This document shows positions 39,401 through 53,182 of a stretch of 64,000 nucleotides of DNA, one piece after another; the first letter of the stretch is position 1, and each line of letters begins with the position of its first letter. Origin of the DNA: Colius striatus (taxonomy: Eukaryota > Chordata > Aves > Coliiformes > Coliidae); NCBI RefSeq assembly GCF_028858725.1, contig NC_084762.1, positions 6,643,374-6,707,373 of the forward strand. Reading direction: 5' to 3'. The translations under genes were made by a program, and so were the position numbers. The notes beneath the pieces are model-generated. The model did not search any database and was not told the origin of the DNA. It saw only the letters and a list, made by a program, of their open reading frames with translations.

Positions 39401-42400
39401 TCTGCGCCCACTGCTTTAACTTTTATGAAATCAGGGAGATGTGTTTATCCATTTCATACTGCAGCTGAATAATTCATCATCCGTGGTGCTCAAGTAATGG
39501 CAAGAGATAAACAACCAAGTTGCTGAGCAGCTGATACTTCACCGAGATGATGTGCCACGTACCAGTAGCCGTATTTGTTGGCAAGTTCTGGCTAACAGTT
39601 CTTTCCATGTTGGGGAGTGAAAAGTGTCAAGTGAAACTGAAGAAATACGTCTTCCTGAGAGCATGCATTGTAATATTACTGACATTTCAAGAGGTGCTGA
39701 GGCAAACAGCCTGCTTCTTTAGCTCTTTTCTTTCTAGAAGTGAAAGATTTTTATTAAAAGAACACTTTTAGAAAGCGTCTCAACGTCTTTTTCATCAGGA
39801 AACTCCTGAGAACCACCCTATGTCAAAACTCTTCACGTTGCTGAGAGACAAGGCTCCATTGATTGCCACTCCAATTTTTGCTGACAGCTGAGTTCAGAAG
39901 GAAAATGTAATCCTGCATGGGGGAGAAGAGTTTGAAATGATGCCTTTGCAACTATGTCGCTGGGATCCGATCTGTACGTGAAAAACAGGCTCCTGTCTTG
40001 ACAACAGAAACAGTGTGTTGCTGATTTAATTACAGCGTATTAGATAATGCTCTGCCTGCCTCAAACGACAAGAAGGAGCAGTGTGACTAAGGAAACCCTA
40101 GGTGGACAGATAGGCTTCCTATGGTTTTGCATTCAAAAGATGCTTGCTTAAAAAAAGCAGTGCTGTGCTTTATGAGAGAAGGCTGAGCCTGACTCATGGG
40201 GGTGGTCTGCTGGTTCAAGCAGGGTCTCTCTGACAATGAGTGCTGGTGAATGGATGTAGGAAATTATCTGTGAGAGCCTCCAATATACCTCCTCATTTAC
40301 AGCAGTCTGCAGCTGGGAGGCCTCTGGAGATGGAGGTTGTGTCTGTGGGTTAGATTCTTGCCTGGGGATTTCTGTGAATTCCTTTAAATGTTGGTTTTAA
40401 CTCATTCATAGTCTTGGCATCTATAAAATCTCACAGCAGCAAGTGCCATCATTTAATAATAGACTTTGTGAAAAAGGTCTGCTTTGTCCTAAAAACCCCT
40501 AAGATGCTACTGATGTGTCCCTTGTTTTTTCTGATAGGAAAAGCAGTTCCAAGGTGGGATTGCACGTTGTGTCCTCCACACCCCTCAAAACTTCATCTGT
40601 ATGTAGAACATTAACATCATGGTTTTATCCCTCATACTTCTTGACTGCCTCTTTTCCAAGCTGGAGATCCTCATCAGTTTGATCTTTCCCTAGATAGCAG
40701 CCTTTCCACTCTTGACACTATCCTTCTTTTCTGAACCTTTTCTACTGCTACTTCTTGGGTTTTTTTTTTTTTGCTTTGAGGTGGGACATAGAAGTCAGCA
40801 ATAGGTCCTAATTAGTGTCATTTGTTATGGTTGTATGGCCATGTGAGACACCTGTACTCCCACGCTGCTGAAGTCACCTGGAGGTGTTACACCTGACTAC
40901 TGGTAGCTTATCCATCGTGCATTATATGGAGGGCAAAGAAAGATGTGCATTGGTAAACAGGCTAACAAGCGTTTGTCTCATGCATTCTATTCTGTCTGCT
41001 GAAATTGCCCAGTTCACGTGGGTGCAGGAGATGGTAAATTCCAGGAGAATATTGAATTTCATCTTGGCATAGACTGTAGAGCTTATTAGCTCATTAAGGA
41101 TGTGGCCTGACATTGCTGGACCGAGCAGCCACTCATCAGCAAATGCTATGAGATGCCTTGTCTCGCTGCCACAGTGATGTGCCTGCCTCACCCATCCCAA
41201 ACTACAGCCTCTAGCTTTTCATTGCCACTTTCTCTTTAAAAGAAGATCTTCTGCTTATTCTTTCCCCAAAGCTTGTGGCCTTTTTGGTGTTCTCCTTTTT
41301 CTCAGTCCAACAAAAGGAGATGCTGACAGATACAGGTAACACTGCTTTATAGAGGCTGAGCCCTTTGCATTTGATCCTTCATATTGCCAGTTAGGGGAAA
41401 AGGTAGAGGTGTCTGCCTTCAGCTCACAGGGATGTAAGCAGGGAGATTGACAGCTTGCTGTCCTGGACCCCAGAGAAGGCTCCTTGCAGCCTCTGAAGGA
41501 CTTCTTCCCATTGATGCTCTTTACACCAGCGTTCTATCTTTGTTCTTGCTTTTACCTAGAAATCCTGAGTCACTGTAAAAAAACCATTACAATTGCATTA
41601 TAACTAGACAGGGCTCATTTTCTCTCAGCAAACAATAAAATGCTAAGACTGAAACTCAGGATTTTTGTGGCGCTTCCAGGGTCAGTTGCAAAGCTCTGAT
41701 GACTTTTTTAATGGGTTTTGGTAGTGAAACATGCTAAAGAAAACCAGGTCAGCGAGGCTGTTATCTATCATGCAGGTAGTTAATGAAACTTCACAAGAAG
41801 GTTCTGAAAGTGAGAAAGTTCCTTGAAGGGGAAAAAAAAAGAGGGTTAACCATACAATAAGGCTCAGATGGAGAGGATGGAACTCAGGATGGAACTTCAA
41901 GGTGAGAGTCTGGAGAAGTAATGCACAGAGAGATAGAATGTGAAAAACACGTGTAAGCTCCAAGGAATTACTGACACACTGTAGCGTGCAATTCCTGATC
42001 CAACAAACTGGAAAAGAACCCAAAAGGTTTAAGCATATATTATTTCACACTTTGTCTCCTAAAATCCACTGGTTTTATATTCTAGATCAGCTTGAGGTTT
42101 ACCCAATGTAATGAGAGTTTTATGAGAGGAGTTTGCTGGGATTTTGCCTTCTGTAGTTGTCTTTTTTTAGCTTTGTGAGGAAAAGCCAAGTGCGGGGACT
42201 TGTTTTTGTTTGCTTTTGTTTTCAGGAGTGGAGCGATGAAATACAATATCACACGGTAGCAAATGGCAGAAATTTAACTGCTCCTATCTGAAATAATGAA
42301 GTACTAATGTACAAGCAATTGTTTCACTCAATAAATTAATTTTTCAGTAAAGATTTGTCACGGTGAGCATATTTCTTAATACCTGCATTTGGCAGTCTTT

Positions 42401-43530
42401 CAGATTTCATTCCTGTCATTCACTGAAACAGGTTGAAAAAGAGACTGAAGGTGAGTATGTGATAGTATTTCACAGTATTTTAACCAAATGGGACAAAATA
42501 TTTCTGTTTACTGCATGGGAATGTGTTTTCTCTAAAGGAAGATTATGAAAAATGAATGAAAAGATTACTGGCCACTGATGTAATTTGCATTTCAAATGTA
42601 TGAGACTTTGGTATAGTGAAACTCAGCCAGTGGCTTCTTTGGGGTTTATTTTTGCATTGCAAAACCTCACTTGCCATACTTTGCTGCTTCTTTTTCCCTG
42701 ATAAACTGAGGGATGGCCTGGAACTGGTAAACTTTCTGATTTCCAGATCTCATGAGCATATAGTTGTTTGAACCCTAAAGTTCTGTGTTAAGCCAGCTCT
42801 TAGCTGGAAGTGAAGCATCCTTGGTAAAAGGTGGAGGTGTACTCTCTTTCCCTCTTTCTAGTGTTGAAATGAAGCTCAAATGAAAATGTAGGCATTTCAA
42901 ATTTCCACAGGCAATTCAAACAGGAAAGGGGTTTTTTTTCAGCTTCATTTTTACCATACCAGAATTTCAGACCTTTCTTTCCCTTGTTTTTTCCCTGACA
43001 CAGCCCAATGTATAGATTTAGGAAATCAAGTGCATTACATAAGCAAATGAGAGAGAATGTGATCTTCACTCTGAAGTTCTTTATTTCTTTGTTGGACTGT
43101 ACTGATAAAAGTACCATAAAAATGGAGAAGAGGCAACTTTGTTAGGGATCCCAAGTTCTGTGAGCTTTTAATGTTCATCTGGAATCACTGGAACCTCCAA
43201 AGAGGAAAATAAGCAGAGCTTACACCCAGATTCTCGATATGTTAGAGCTAAAAGCCAGCTCTCCTCCTCCTCAAATACAGAAAGTATCAGAGGCTGCTTT
43301 TTCATTGCAAAGGATGTGAACGTGTTCCTCTTGCCATTGACACATCATTCAAGAGGCAGATGATTTGGTGGTTGGTTTGGTTAGAGGCATGGGTATTTGA
43401 GCTGGGACTGAACATCGAGTAGCAGCAGGGAGATGCACCTCAGCATCACCTGGTTGTACATCCCCATAGCAAGTGGGTGAGGAAGACCAGGAAGGCTGCA
43501 TCTCCCAGGCCTTGAGCTATGATGACGTTT
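39401..43530. other. Intergenic, nothing recognised
   Basis: Unique AT-rich DNA. A pure T run occurs at about 40758-40771. Frames of 92-113 codons on the minus strand (40922-41200, 41682-42023) have no recognisable motif or supporting splice signals. Confidence 0.45.
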
Positions 43531-43585
43531 ATCATGGAATCATTTTGGTTGGAAAAAGACCTGCTAAAGCTATCTCAGATCTTCA
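43531..43585 (-). repeat. Possible old CR1 3'-end remnant
   Basis: 'atcatggaatcattttggttggaaaaagacc' type sequence, seen in two pieces here, resembles the inverted CR1 3' end. It is short and fades after about 55 bases. Confidence 0.45.
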
Positions 43586-45624
43586 ATGGTCCTCTTCAGA
43601 AAAGGATGGGAGAAATAGCAGGAAGAAGGAAGGAAACAGGTATGTATGCTTATTATTTCTTAAAGATGGAGTAGGTAGGAGCAGGGAATTATTGATTGCT
43701 CAGCTCTGCAGCTCTCTGTGGTTCTTCTGGTCAAGCCAGTTACATGTTCAAAGGGAGCAGCTTGATCAAGAGCAAATCCTGGCAAGCTAATTTCCTTCCT
43801 TCTGCAGCAAAGTAATGGGCCTGGTCAGTAAGGGAGGAACAGTAGATGGCCTACATTTGGGATAATAGTATGGTTTTTGTTACTGCCTCATGAAAAAAAG
43901 ATGTGTATAATCTCATAAACAAAAAAGACAGATGTAGGAAACTACTGGAAGGTAGCAAAGATGGCTATTCATACCCAAGATCCTTAAAGGATGACTAACC
44001 AAATGGGGATGAGAATGGATATACCAATGAGAACAGTTACCCAGATTAATATCCTGGTCTGGATCCAACATTTGCATTAACAAATACTGAAGGATGTGCA
44101 TATTGAAGATGGTTGCAGGGCTACTCAGTGCTCCCACCATGATTTTGTCTCTGAATTATTGAAAAATGGCATATTCTTTATGGTAAAGGAGAAATCTGCC
44201 AAGGTGAAGGTAAAAGCATAAATGGAATAAAATGCTAGAAAATGTACACTGCATGCTTCTGAAAAAATCACCCAAGATTTATTTAATAACCAATTGTTTC
44301 AGCAGTAAAAGACATTTCCTGCTCACAAGGATTTTCTTCAACTGCTGCCAAGCACAAATCAAGGGGTGTTTACTTTGGTGCCTTTGTCAGACAGAGAAGG
44401 ATTGTTTAAGAAAGTCAAAACCAACAAGAATGTGAAAAATTACATTTTTTAAGTCATTTAAAGCCACCATACAGAGTCTCAGGCATTAAAGGACACAGAG
44501 GGCAGATGTGGTTGGTTTGAAAGAAGTGTATGCATAAGGATGGAAATATATTTAACTCACAGGAGGAACTTCAAAGAGGGAAACCCTTCTGGATCCATGG
44601 GTCTGGTGTTTCTTACACAGGGAACACAGCTCAGTCTTGAGAATGGAAAATGAGTGTTTCCCCCTACCCCTAGTGTGGACATCCCAATCGGTAGTGTGCT
44701 TGTGCAAAAAAATACTGACCTTATCTGCAGGCAAGTCACAATTCACTCTGTTTCCACATCAAATACCAGCAGAGAGAAAGGAAAACTGCACATCAAAGCA
44801 GTGTTAGTATATCTTAAATCCTTGTAAGTTCACAATTTATCTACTGTATGTTAAATATACTTCAGGTGTGTAATTATTTCAGTTTTACCTACAATGTCCT
44901 TTTATCATATGGCCATTGAAAGAGACTTTCATGAGTATTTTTTTTCTTCCAGTTGCTTTGTTGTATGACTTTGCTTTTGAATTCCTCAAGCTGACAAAAG
45001 CTTCAGTAGTTCAGCCTGCCAGAAACTCCTGTTGGTCCCACTACAGCACTTTAATTGCAAACCAGAGGTGATAGCTCATGTTCAAGGAGCACAGATACAG
45101 GTAGGACCAGTGATCTATTTGAGCTCTGTTATAGCATCAAGTCTGTCAGAGAGCACTCAGGGTGACATAGAATGAAAATTAAAACTAGCATGTCAAGGGA
45201 GCAGCTATTGGTACCGAAACCACTCTGGTCCCCAGCATGAGGAGAAATCTATCCAGTCCAGGTGTGGAAAGCTGTACACTCCCTCTGCACTCAGTTACCA
45301 TGCAGCACCAAGTTGTGCCTTCCAGTAGTGTGTGAAGTACCTGATGCTACTGAAGTCCCAGATAGGTTTGTTCTCATTTATATTTTTCTCTGGGTGGGGG
45401 AATGAACATTTTGGATGCCTGCTAGATCTAATGGGTGAAAATCAAATCCCACCAGCGTGCTCTTAAAACATAAACAGGACGTGCAAGGTTGTGATAATGT
45501 TAAAGATGACAAAGCAAAACAAAATGATCTTGCAGCAGCAAGGTGGTAAACGGGAAGGTGCCTTCCCAGAGCAGCTTATTAGATCCTAGAAGGAGGCACA
45601 GGGGAGGATCTGTTTCTGAGAAAC
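43586..45624. other. Intergenic, nothing recognised
   Basis: Unique sequence without a supported gene. No extended repeats were seen. Confidence 0.45.
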
Positions 45625-45777
45625 AGAATCACACAGAATAGTGGGGATTGGAAGGGACCTCTAGAGCTCATCCAGCCCAACCCCCTGCTAAACCAGGTTT
45701 CCCTCAATCAGGGGGCACAGAAACACATCCAGGTGGGTTTGGAAACCATCTGAGAAGGAGCTTCCACACCCTCTGCA
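45625..45777 (-). repeat. CR1 LINE, short antisense copy
   Basis: Inverted CR1 3' UTR: 'agaatcacacagaatag', 'gggattggaagggacc', 'catccagcccaacccc', 'caatcagggggcacag', 'aggtgggtttgg'. It is cut after 'gcttccacaccctc'. It shares the 'caatcaggNggcac' variant with the copy at 2630, so these two belong to another CR1 subfamily than 13474/38910. Confidence 0.92.
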
Positions 45778-48002
45778 ATGAAACATCCACAGTACTGGAT
45801 AAAGCACCATAACAAAGTGGTTTTTAGTCAACTTCCAGTTGCCATAAACCGTGGGGTGCATCCAGCACTCACAGCAGTGTTTTAGGAAAGGCAGCAGAGA
45901 GTAGCAGGAAGGTAAAATTTAGCTTGTTCAGGGGACCTGCTGTATCAGCACAGACCCATCACAACCTCAGGAGGCTTCCTTAGCACCCAAGGCTGCCTCC
46001 CCACCTACACCAAGTACTTGTATTCCTCATCCATGGCCCAATCCCACACGAGAGCTGGACCTTACTGATAATGGGAATCTGTGCATACAGTGAATGGTTT
46101 TTCCCTCTGCTGCCAGAGCTTTGGCCTATGCTGTCTGGCCAGCTCACCCTGAAACTGCAAAGAGAGATGGAAATGAGATGGAGAAAAGCGATTTTGGTCT
46201 TCATGGAGGCAAATTTGGGTCCTGTGAGGCTTCATGGATGAGTCCTCCAGCAGCAGGGATGCAGTTTCTGCTTGTTGAGCACTGCTTTTATCTTTCTACA
46301 TTACTATGTTTCCAAGCCCTGCCACCTTCTCTCAGCAGCATTGAAAGCCCATAGTGGGATCTAGAAAGGGGTTGGAAATGAATATCACCCTTGATGGGAA
46401 GAATCCCTCAAGGTCAGCCTTTTGCTCTGGAATATTCATTTAAATTTGGGGTTTGCACAGTCTACCACATTAGATGAGGTTGTAGTTGGCCTCCAGCTTT
46501 GAGCATCTCCTCTCCTGCTTCAAATTTATTGTCCAGCTTGTATAAGCAGAATGGTGCTCAGTTAAGACCTTGCCATTTATTTTTGCAGTGGCTTAAGACC
46601 CATCTTGAACTGGGACACAATGGTTAACATTAATCTGGCCAGATTTCCCTCCTGGTACCTCATTTCTCTAAACCATTTAAACCTACAAATTACTAAACTT
46701 CTGCTAATTAGAAGGGGAAACAAATGAAACTATATAGTATTAAAACCTTGCTAGTAATGGGTGTTTGTACACTCAATGAATGTGTCCTCTCTTTTGCCTT
46801 TTGATAGTGTTTGTAACACTGAACTGTTAATTACAGTCCTGTTTAATCTTGAATTAGTAATTACAGTTTGCTGTAGTCTAACTCTTCAAACTTTTAACTT
46901 CTATTTTACAAAGCTCTCTGATGTTGCATAAGCTTTCATTAGTACTAGTCACTGTTGACATCAAAATTAGCAAGTAAATTTAGCACAATGCACTAATGTG
47001 CAAATAGAATGCTTAATGAATCTTGGGGGATTGTTTTAGATCATCCCTTTTACCCCCTTAAGACTACAGCAGCAATATGATGCATCTTTACCTTCCACAG
47101 GTGCTAACTGCCATCGTGCATTCTTTCAGCTTTCTGCTGGGCTTCTCTGCAGCAGCAGGAGGCAATCTTCACAGTTCAAGCAATAAAAAGATTAAACTGT
47201 CCCAACATTATGATAAGATAAACCTATCCACCTGGCCACGTTTCATTTGCCTTTTACAATCCATCATCAAATTTTATATGGGACCTGTTAAAACAAAATG
47301 CTTTTGACAAAAGATGGAGATGATCTTGGAGTCCTTTATTAACGTGGATGATGGTAGCAGAAGAGGTGTAAACTGCTGATACACTGCTGCTCATTATGGG
47401 GATCTTTAAAGGTAGTAATGGACAGATTTACAGCACTCAGCATTGTCTGATTCATCTCAAGTAGAAATCATCCCATAGATTTCTGTGACATTCTGTCTTA
47501 GGTGCTTAGAATGAAAATGATAGAGAGTGAGGAGCTGAACAAAAGGCAGTCTCCTAACTTCTCAGAGTCCTGAAAGCCTGTAGATTGCAGGTTATTATAG
47601 TGCCTAAATGATGGGGATATTTTGGATAAAAACTTTCTTTTACCTCACTGAAGAGTCATAAATCAAAAAGCAGGGGGTGCAACGCAAGGGAGAAAAGCTT
47701 GTTTAGTCTGACTGTTCTACTGTGGTTTTATGCCTTTGCTTTCCAAAATGGGCTCTAATTGTTTCTTGAAATGCTCCTGCATTTAGCTCAGTACTTCTGA
47801 ACTCAGGGTTTGTTTTTTTTAAAGAATTTGAGCTGGTTCTTTCACCAGCAAACTCCCAGGAAAATGCAAGCCACAACAGTGGCTCTTTCCAGCTGCAACA
47901 CAGAACCAATACTCTTAGGGCAAAGAGAAAAATACCTTTTCCTTTCTAATATGAATGAGAGAATAATAACATAACATAACCCATAACATCCTCATCAGAA
48001 AG
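45778..48002. other. Intergenic with AT-rich block
   Basis: No coding exon recognised. The part at about 46680-47000 is repeat-free and AT-rich and is listed separately as a possible regulatory block. Confidence 0.45.
46680..47000. promoter_or_regulatory. Candidate conserved non-coding element
   Basis: The block holds two near-identical homeodomain-type sites about 30 bases apart ('ctgttaattacagtcc' near 46825 and 'ttagtaattacagttt' near 46855), plus further TAAT/ATTA cores ('gctaattagaagg', 'tttcattagtactagtc', 'cttaatgaat'). There is no open frame and no recognisable repeat. This is what vertebrate enhancers often look like, but conservation is untested. Confidence 0.25.
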
Positions 48003-48222
48003 CTCAAGCAGTGTGGCTTGCATGAGTGGCCAGTGAGGTGGATGGAGAGCTGGCTGAATGACAGAGCCCAGAGGGTGGTGATCAATGGCACCGAGTCGAG
48101 TTGGAGGCCTGTGGCCAGTGGAGTTCCACAGGGATGGGTTCTGGGGCCAGTCTTGTTCAACATCTTCATCAACAACCTGGACGTGTTGAGTGTACCCTCA
48201 GCAAGTTGGCTGATGACGCAAC
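48003..48222 (+). repeat. Internal CR1 ORF2 (reverse transcriptase) fragment
   Basis: The plus strand encodes part of the CR1 RT domain, including the conserved block [16 protein letters not shown]. The catalytic A-D-D triplet lies at 48209-48217, but in another frame, so a small deletion lies between the two motifs. Homology stops shortly after. The CR1 3' UTR and tail are absent, unlike nearly all other CR1 copies, which keep the 3' end. Inactive relic. Confidence 0.9.
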
Positions 48223-48581
48223 GTTTACAGCAGTTTGTCACCAATTTCATGAAGGCTGATTGTGTGGATTGGCTCAATGTCAAAATACATGATTCAAAGG
48301 TACAAGTCTCATTGAAGTAAATCACAGTTTGTCTGAAGGATATGCATATGTCATTTGAAAGGTTTCAGGTTTAATGTCATTAGGCAAGTTTCTGCACTCT
48401 CTGACACCTTTGGAGTTGCAGTAACTGAGATGAAATTGCCATTTCTCTTCCACACTAGGAGAGAAGCCATTGCTGCTGCTAACTTCATTTTATTTCATCA
48501 GCTTCAGTTTCTTTGTGATGCCAACAATCCTCACCTGCTGACCACCTTCTCAGGAACTGGACCCATTCTGCCTGCCAGCAG

Positions 48582-48595
48582 CACACACACACACA
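48582..48595. repeat. (CA)7 microsatellite
   Basis: Seven uninterrupted CA dinucleotides. Confidence 0.9.
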
Positions 48596-51500
48596 GGCTG
48601 TTAATTATTCAGTGTATACATGGCCAGAATTAAAAACAACTTGCTTCAGTGCATCCTCCAAGAACACTGCTCATTGCAGGGGTTTGAACCATTCCTGGAT
48701 ACTCTTCCGAGATGGATTGGTTTGGAGGCAACTTCATCTTGCATGTCAGATTCCTAGTTCTTCTGTCTTTATTTCTGGTTTAAATTACTGCCTTTTAAAA
48801 ACCTTACTGAAATGAACCATATCACAGAGAATGCAAAGCCAACAGCAACTTTTGCAGTAACAGAGGTAGGACTCAGAGGAGAAACCAAACTCTGCAGGGA
48901 GAGGTGCTGTGTGATGAAAGAGCTGCAACAAACACTGTTACCCAAGGAAAGCCCTGTTAGGGCAAACCGAGGGTGTTACCTCGAAGACCTGTGAAAGAAG
49001 ATGGAATCAAATTCACATAAACACCTGATGAAAAGAAGCCACAAAGAAGATGCTGCTGAGAGGCGTGAATTGGAACCACTGGGATCTGCAGAGCTAACAA
49101 AAGGCTCATTTCTCAACCGTAAAAGGAGATAGTTTGTACAAAGACCACAGAAAATTCTCTGCAATTAGCTTCTCTGCACAGATGCTACTCAACTGGATTC
49201 GAATTAGGGAGTAACAGCTCCTGTGCTTGCTAGGATTCATCTGCATTTGAAGTATTAAATTCAAATATAGATGATCAAACAATGTGGCAGGATTTATCTG
49301 TTAGATGTATCAAAAGAACCGACTGAGGCTTGAACTGTCTTTAAGCCAGTTAATGCATCGGGGTGCTTCTCCTCTCTTTGATCATTTAATCAACCTTTTT
49401 TATCTTTTAAGTTTTCTTTTTGTGTCTTGAGAAATAGATACTGTTCCTTCATAAGGGAGGTTGCTCAAACTCCCAGTTCTTTATCGCTGAGAGCATGGTG
49501 GGAGGGGTTTACTCTGCTCAGTTCCCATTCTGGATGAAGAGGGGCAACATTCACACTCCTCTCGCCTACTCCAGCTGCCACTTGAGCAGCCAGCAAGCCA
49601 AGCCTTCCCCTCTCCTCTCCTGCTCTGCACTCAACTTGCCAGTCTCAGAAATGACCAAGCAACTTCACAAGGAGGTGAATCACTTTGATACCTACTGACT
49701 TGACAACTCAGCCTCTTTTCACAAGATGTTGCCTTGCAAAAACTCAGGGTACAAAAAAGCATTATGAATGTGTTTGTGCTGCAAAGTGTTCTTTGTGAGA
49801 CAGCTGCAGAAAGTACTTTTTAAACATCATAAGCCTGAATCTGTACTTATGAAGTGTAGAAAAGAATCATGTGTTCCCTCTTAAGTGTTTGATTCTCTAT
49901 GTAAAAAATACTGCTTCTCTTTTTAACAGCCGTAATGGACAAATACCTTTTGCTCCTGATTCCCTGTAAACAGAGCTTCCTAAGTGCATTGGAGAAGATG
50001 AGAAAACAAACACATACCAGATGTTAGTCACACTATGTGATGCATCACTGGAAGGTAGTTGGATATCGTGGTGATGGCTGCAGCATAAAAGAAACTAGGC
50101 AGAATAGAAACTAGCAACCAAGAAGCTTTTGAGCTGCAATGAAAATAGCATTAAATTGTCCAACTGTGCAGCACTGGTGCCCTGTTTTATTGTACAGAAT
50201 CTCATAGGTTTGGCATTATCCTCCAGAATACTTCATTGGGCCAAATTCATTCTTAGTGTAACTCTATTGACCTTCATAGACTTGCACAAGAGCTTAGTTT
50301 GGTCTGGTTTTGTCAGGAATTTTCAGCATGCAACATCATTCCTAGGGGAAGATTATTTAAGAATAAAAATGTTATCTTCATTTTGAGCCATGATCCATCT
50401 TCCACTTGAGACTCAAGAGAAGGAAATAAAAACATCAACATTTTAAGTATTGGCAATAGCCCAGGAAAAGAAATGAGAAGAAATTAAGTTTTAAAATAGG
50501 GTTTTGGGGTTTTTGTTTGTTTCCATAGTTCCTTGAGAAATGTTTTTATGATGTTGGAGGGAAAAGTGTTTTGGGGGGCTTTTTGTTTATCCTATATTTA
50601 ATTGGATTCTGTCTTCATGATTAAAAAAGCTTCAGTCAGCCCCAGAGAGTGATTAGGCTATGCTCTAACAAGGATTACTGTTATACTAATGAACTGTAAT
50701 CATTATTTATTCAAATCAGTGGAACAATTACCAAAGACAATAGAAGCTAATGGAGAAAGAAGCAAAGGAGGCCAGTAATGACTTCAACTGCATGTTGTCA
50801 GCCACCCCAGCAGAACAAGAGAAGCCATCTAATTGACACCCTGAATTGGAGGCCTACTGATACTTGCTCGTGAGTCATTAATTTCAACCATCTTTTGAAC
50901 CACAACTTCTTTTTTAAAGGACTATTTTTTGGGGGGGAAGGAAATGGTACGTAGGATATGAACACTAGTATTAGTATTAGTAGCTGGTTGATGAAGTAAA
51001 ATAGCAGGAAAAAACCTAGAGGGATATATTTGCCTGGTATTGAGACTGTATTTGAAATGTGGGGTGTTTTGCTCATTGTCTGAAAGACTCCAGACTGCAG
51101 GATTGTTGCAAATGCTCATGGCTTTTCATCTGCATATTTAACCCACCTGTTGCTTCCAAGCTGCACTTCTAGCATTCAAAAACCCCCTAATTCCAGCTGC
51201 ATTTGAATTTCATGGAAAAGTCTGACAAATTGTGGTACAGTACTGGGGTTTAAGCTGGGCAAAGATCCTGACCTAGAGACAAACTGGCTGACGCTCAACA
51301 TCAGTATTTAACAGCCCAGATTTGCCTTGCTCTCATCTAGAATGAAATGCTTTGATTTAGTTTAACAAAAAAAGGTTTTCCACTGGTTAACTTCCAAAAG
51401 TTAAGAAGCAATGTTTCTATTGGGTAAAAAAAGAGGGCTTTTGTGGAAACTGCCTTTGCATTTAGTTATACTTTCACATTCACTTTCCACCTTCTGGAAA

Positions 51501-52689
51501 TGGGACCTGATACCATTTAGGGCTCGCTAGTAACATAAAGAGAAGAGGCTGGACTTTGAAATCACAGCTGTTTAATTCTATCACTCCCTCTGAAGTCCTT
51601 TCCTGCTCTCCAGGGTCCCAGCTACTAGGTTTGTGTCTTTGCTCCCCCATTGAAGCAATCCCCCCAAACTCATGGGAAGTAAGGAGAGCAAGGTTATTTC
51701 TTCTAGTGGGTATGTCCCACCTGAGTGGCTGTGGGAGACACTGACAGGTGAGATTTCGTCATGTTAACAATGCATGTGCAGTGCCAAGGGATCATTAAAA
51801 TGTAAAATCACCTGATAGAGACTATTTTAGCCCTTTGGAGAGGGAAGAGATGTGCTTGTTTTCTTCCTTTGTCGCCTCACATGCATTTTAATAACTTCAC
51901 GTGAGGAAAGGCACGTGGCAGGGCACAATCACAGCCTGGGAGGATATCACAAAAGAGCTGAGGTGCAGACATGTCTCAGGCATTGGATGCCTGAATAAAG
52001 GTTCAGCTGAAGTCTCTTGCACTCCTGCAGATGTGAGAAGTGTCAATTGCCACAGGGATCCACGAGCTAAATCCTTTTCTCCTAATGAAAGCACAGCTAT
52101 CATTTTTGGGCTAGTGAATCCTTGGGGCTCCAGCAGTACTGCTCATCTGCATCACTGCCACCATGAGATCTGAGTCCATTGGCCTTCACCTCCCCAAGTT
52201 TGTGCCCATTACAGTCCGTTGGTCAGAACTACGCAGTGTCTTCAGTGCCAGCTTAACAAGCCACGATACCCTGGCTCCCAGCAGCGTGGCACCTTCAGCT
52301 CAAACCTGAAGACACAGGTGATGAAAGTGAACGCCCAGATGGATGATATGGATTGAAAACAGAAATTCCACCTTGTAATTTCAGATAAAGTCCCCAATTT
52401 TGTTGTGTCTGAGTTCCGAAATGCTGCAACAAAGAGGCACTTTTGCCGCATAATCTTCTCATTTGTTTTCTGAATCTTTCATTCAGATGTATGCAGATGT
52501 TCAGTCTGCAGCTATGCAAAACTTCAGCTGGTTGTAGGCATAGAAAACACCATAGCAAGTGTTTGCATAAGCAAAATCCCTCAGCAATGCTGACTTGAAA
52601 ACCTGAGGTGACTGTCGCCGCTTCATATCTGCATAGTCGGCTGATGAGTATTTAACTTCACCTCTTCTGAGTTGTGTCTTGTATCAGAA
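48596..52689. other. Intergenic, nothing recognised
   Basis: Unique DNA with short homopolymers and AT-rich patches (for example 50640-50780). No domain-bearing frame or RNA gene recognised. Confidence 0.45.
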
Positions 52690-53182
52690 ATAGTGTGAGC
52701 AGCAGGACCAGGGAAGAGATTATGGCCCTGCACGAGGTGAGGCCACACCTCGAATGCTGTGTTCAGTTCTGGGCCCCTCACCACAGGAGGGACACTGAGA
52801 GGCTGGAGCGTGTCCAGAGACAGGCACTGGAGCTGGGGAAGGGTCTGGGGCACAAGTCTGATGGGGAGCAGCTGAGGGAGCTGGGGGTGTTCAGCCTGGA
52901 GAAGAGGAGGCTGAGAGGAGACATCATCACTCTCTCCAACTACCTAAACAGGTTGTAGCGAGGTGAGAGTCGGTCCCCTCTCCCCAGTGACGAATGACAG
53001 GACATGAGGAAATGGCTTTAACTTGTGCCAGGGAAGGTTTAGATTGGAGATTGGAAAGAACTTTTCTCCTGGGAGGGTTGTCAGACACTGTCCCAGCCTG
53101 CCCAGAGAGGTGAGGGACACCCCATCCCTGGTTAGTGGTTGGACTTGATCTTAAAGGTCTTTCCAAACTCTTATGGTTCTAC
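52690..53182 (+). repeat. CR1 LINE, 5'-truncated, sense (diverged)
   Basis: Sense CR1 comprising the C-terminal ORF2 region and 3' UTR. The frame from 52731 reads through the usual wording ([14 protein letters not shown], then [17 protein letters not shown]). The 3' UTR follows with 'ggttggacttgatctt', 'aaaggtctttccaa' and a degenerate terminal 'ttatggttctaca'. Frameshifts follow after about 52958. Confidence 0.93.

Noticed and set aside
48552-48600. Possible CRISPR-like short repeats
   Set aside because: Only a CA microsatellite. Prokaryotic systems are not expected in this vertebrate sequence.
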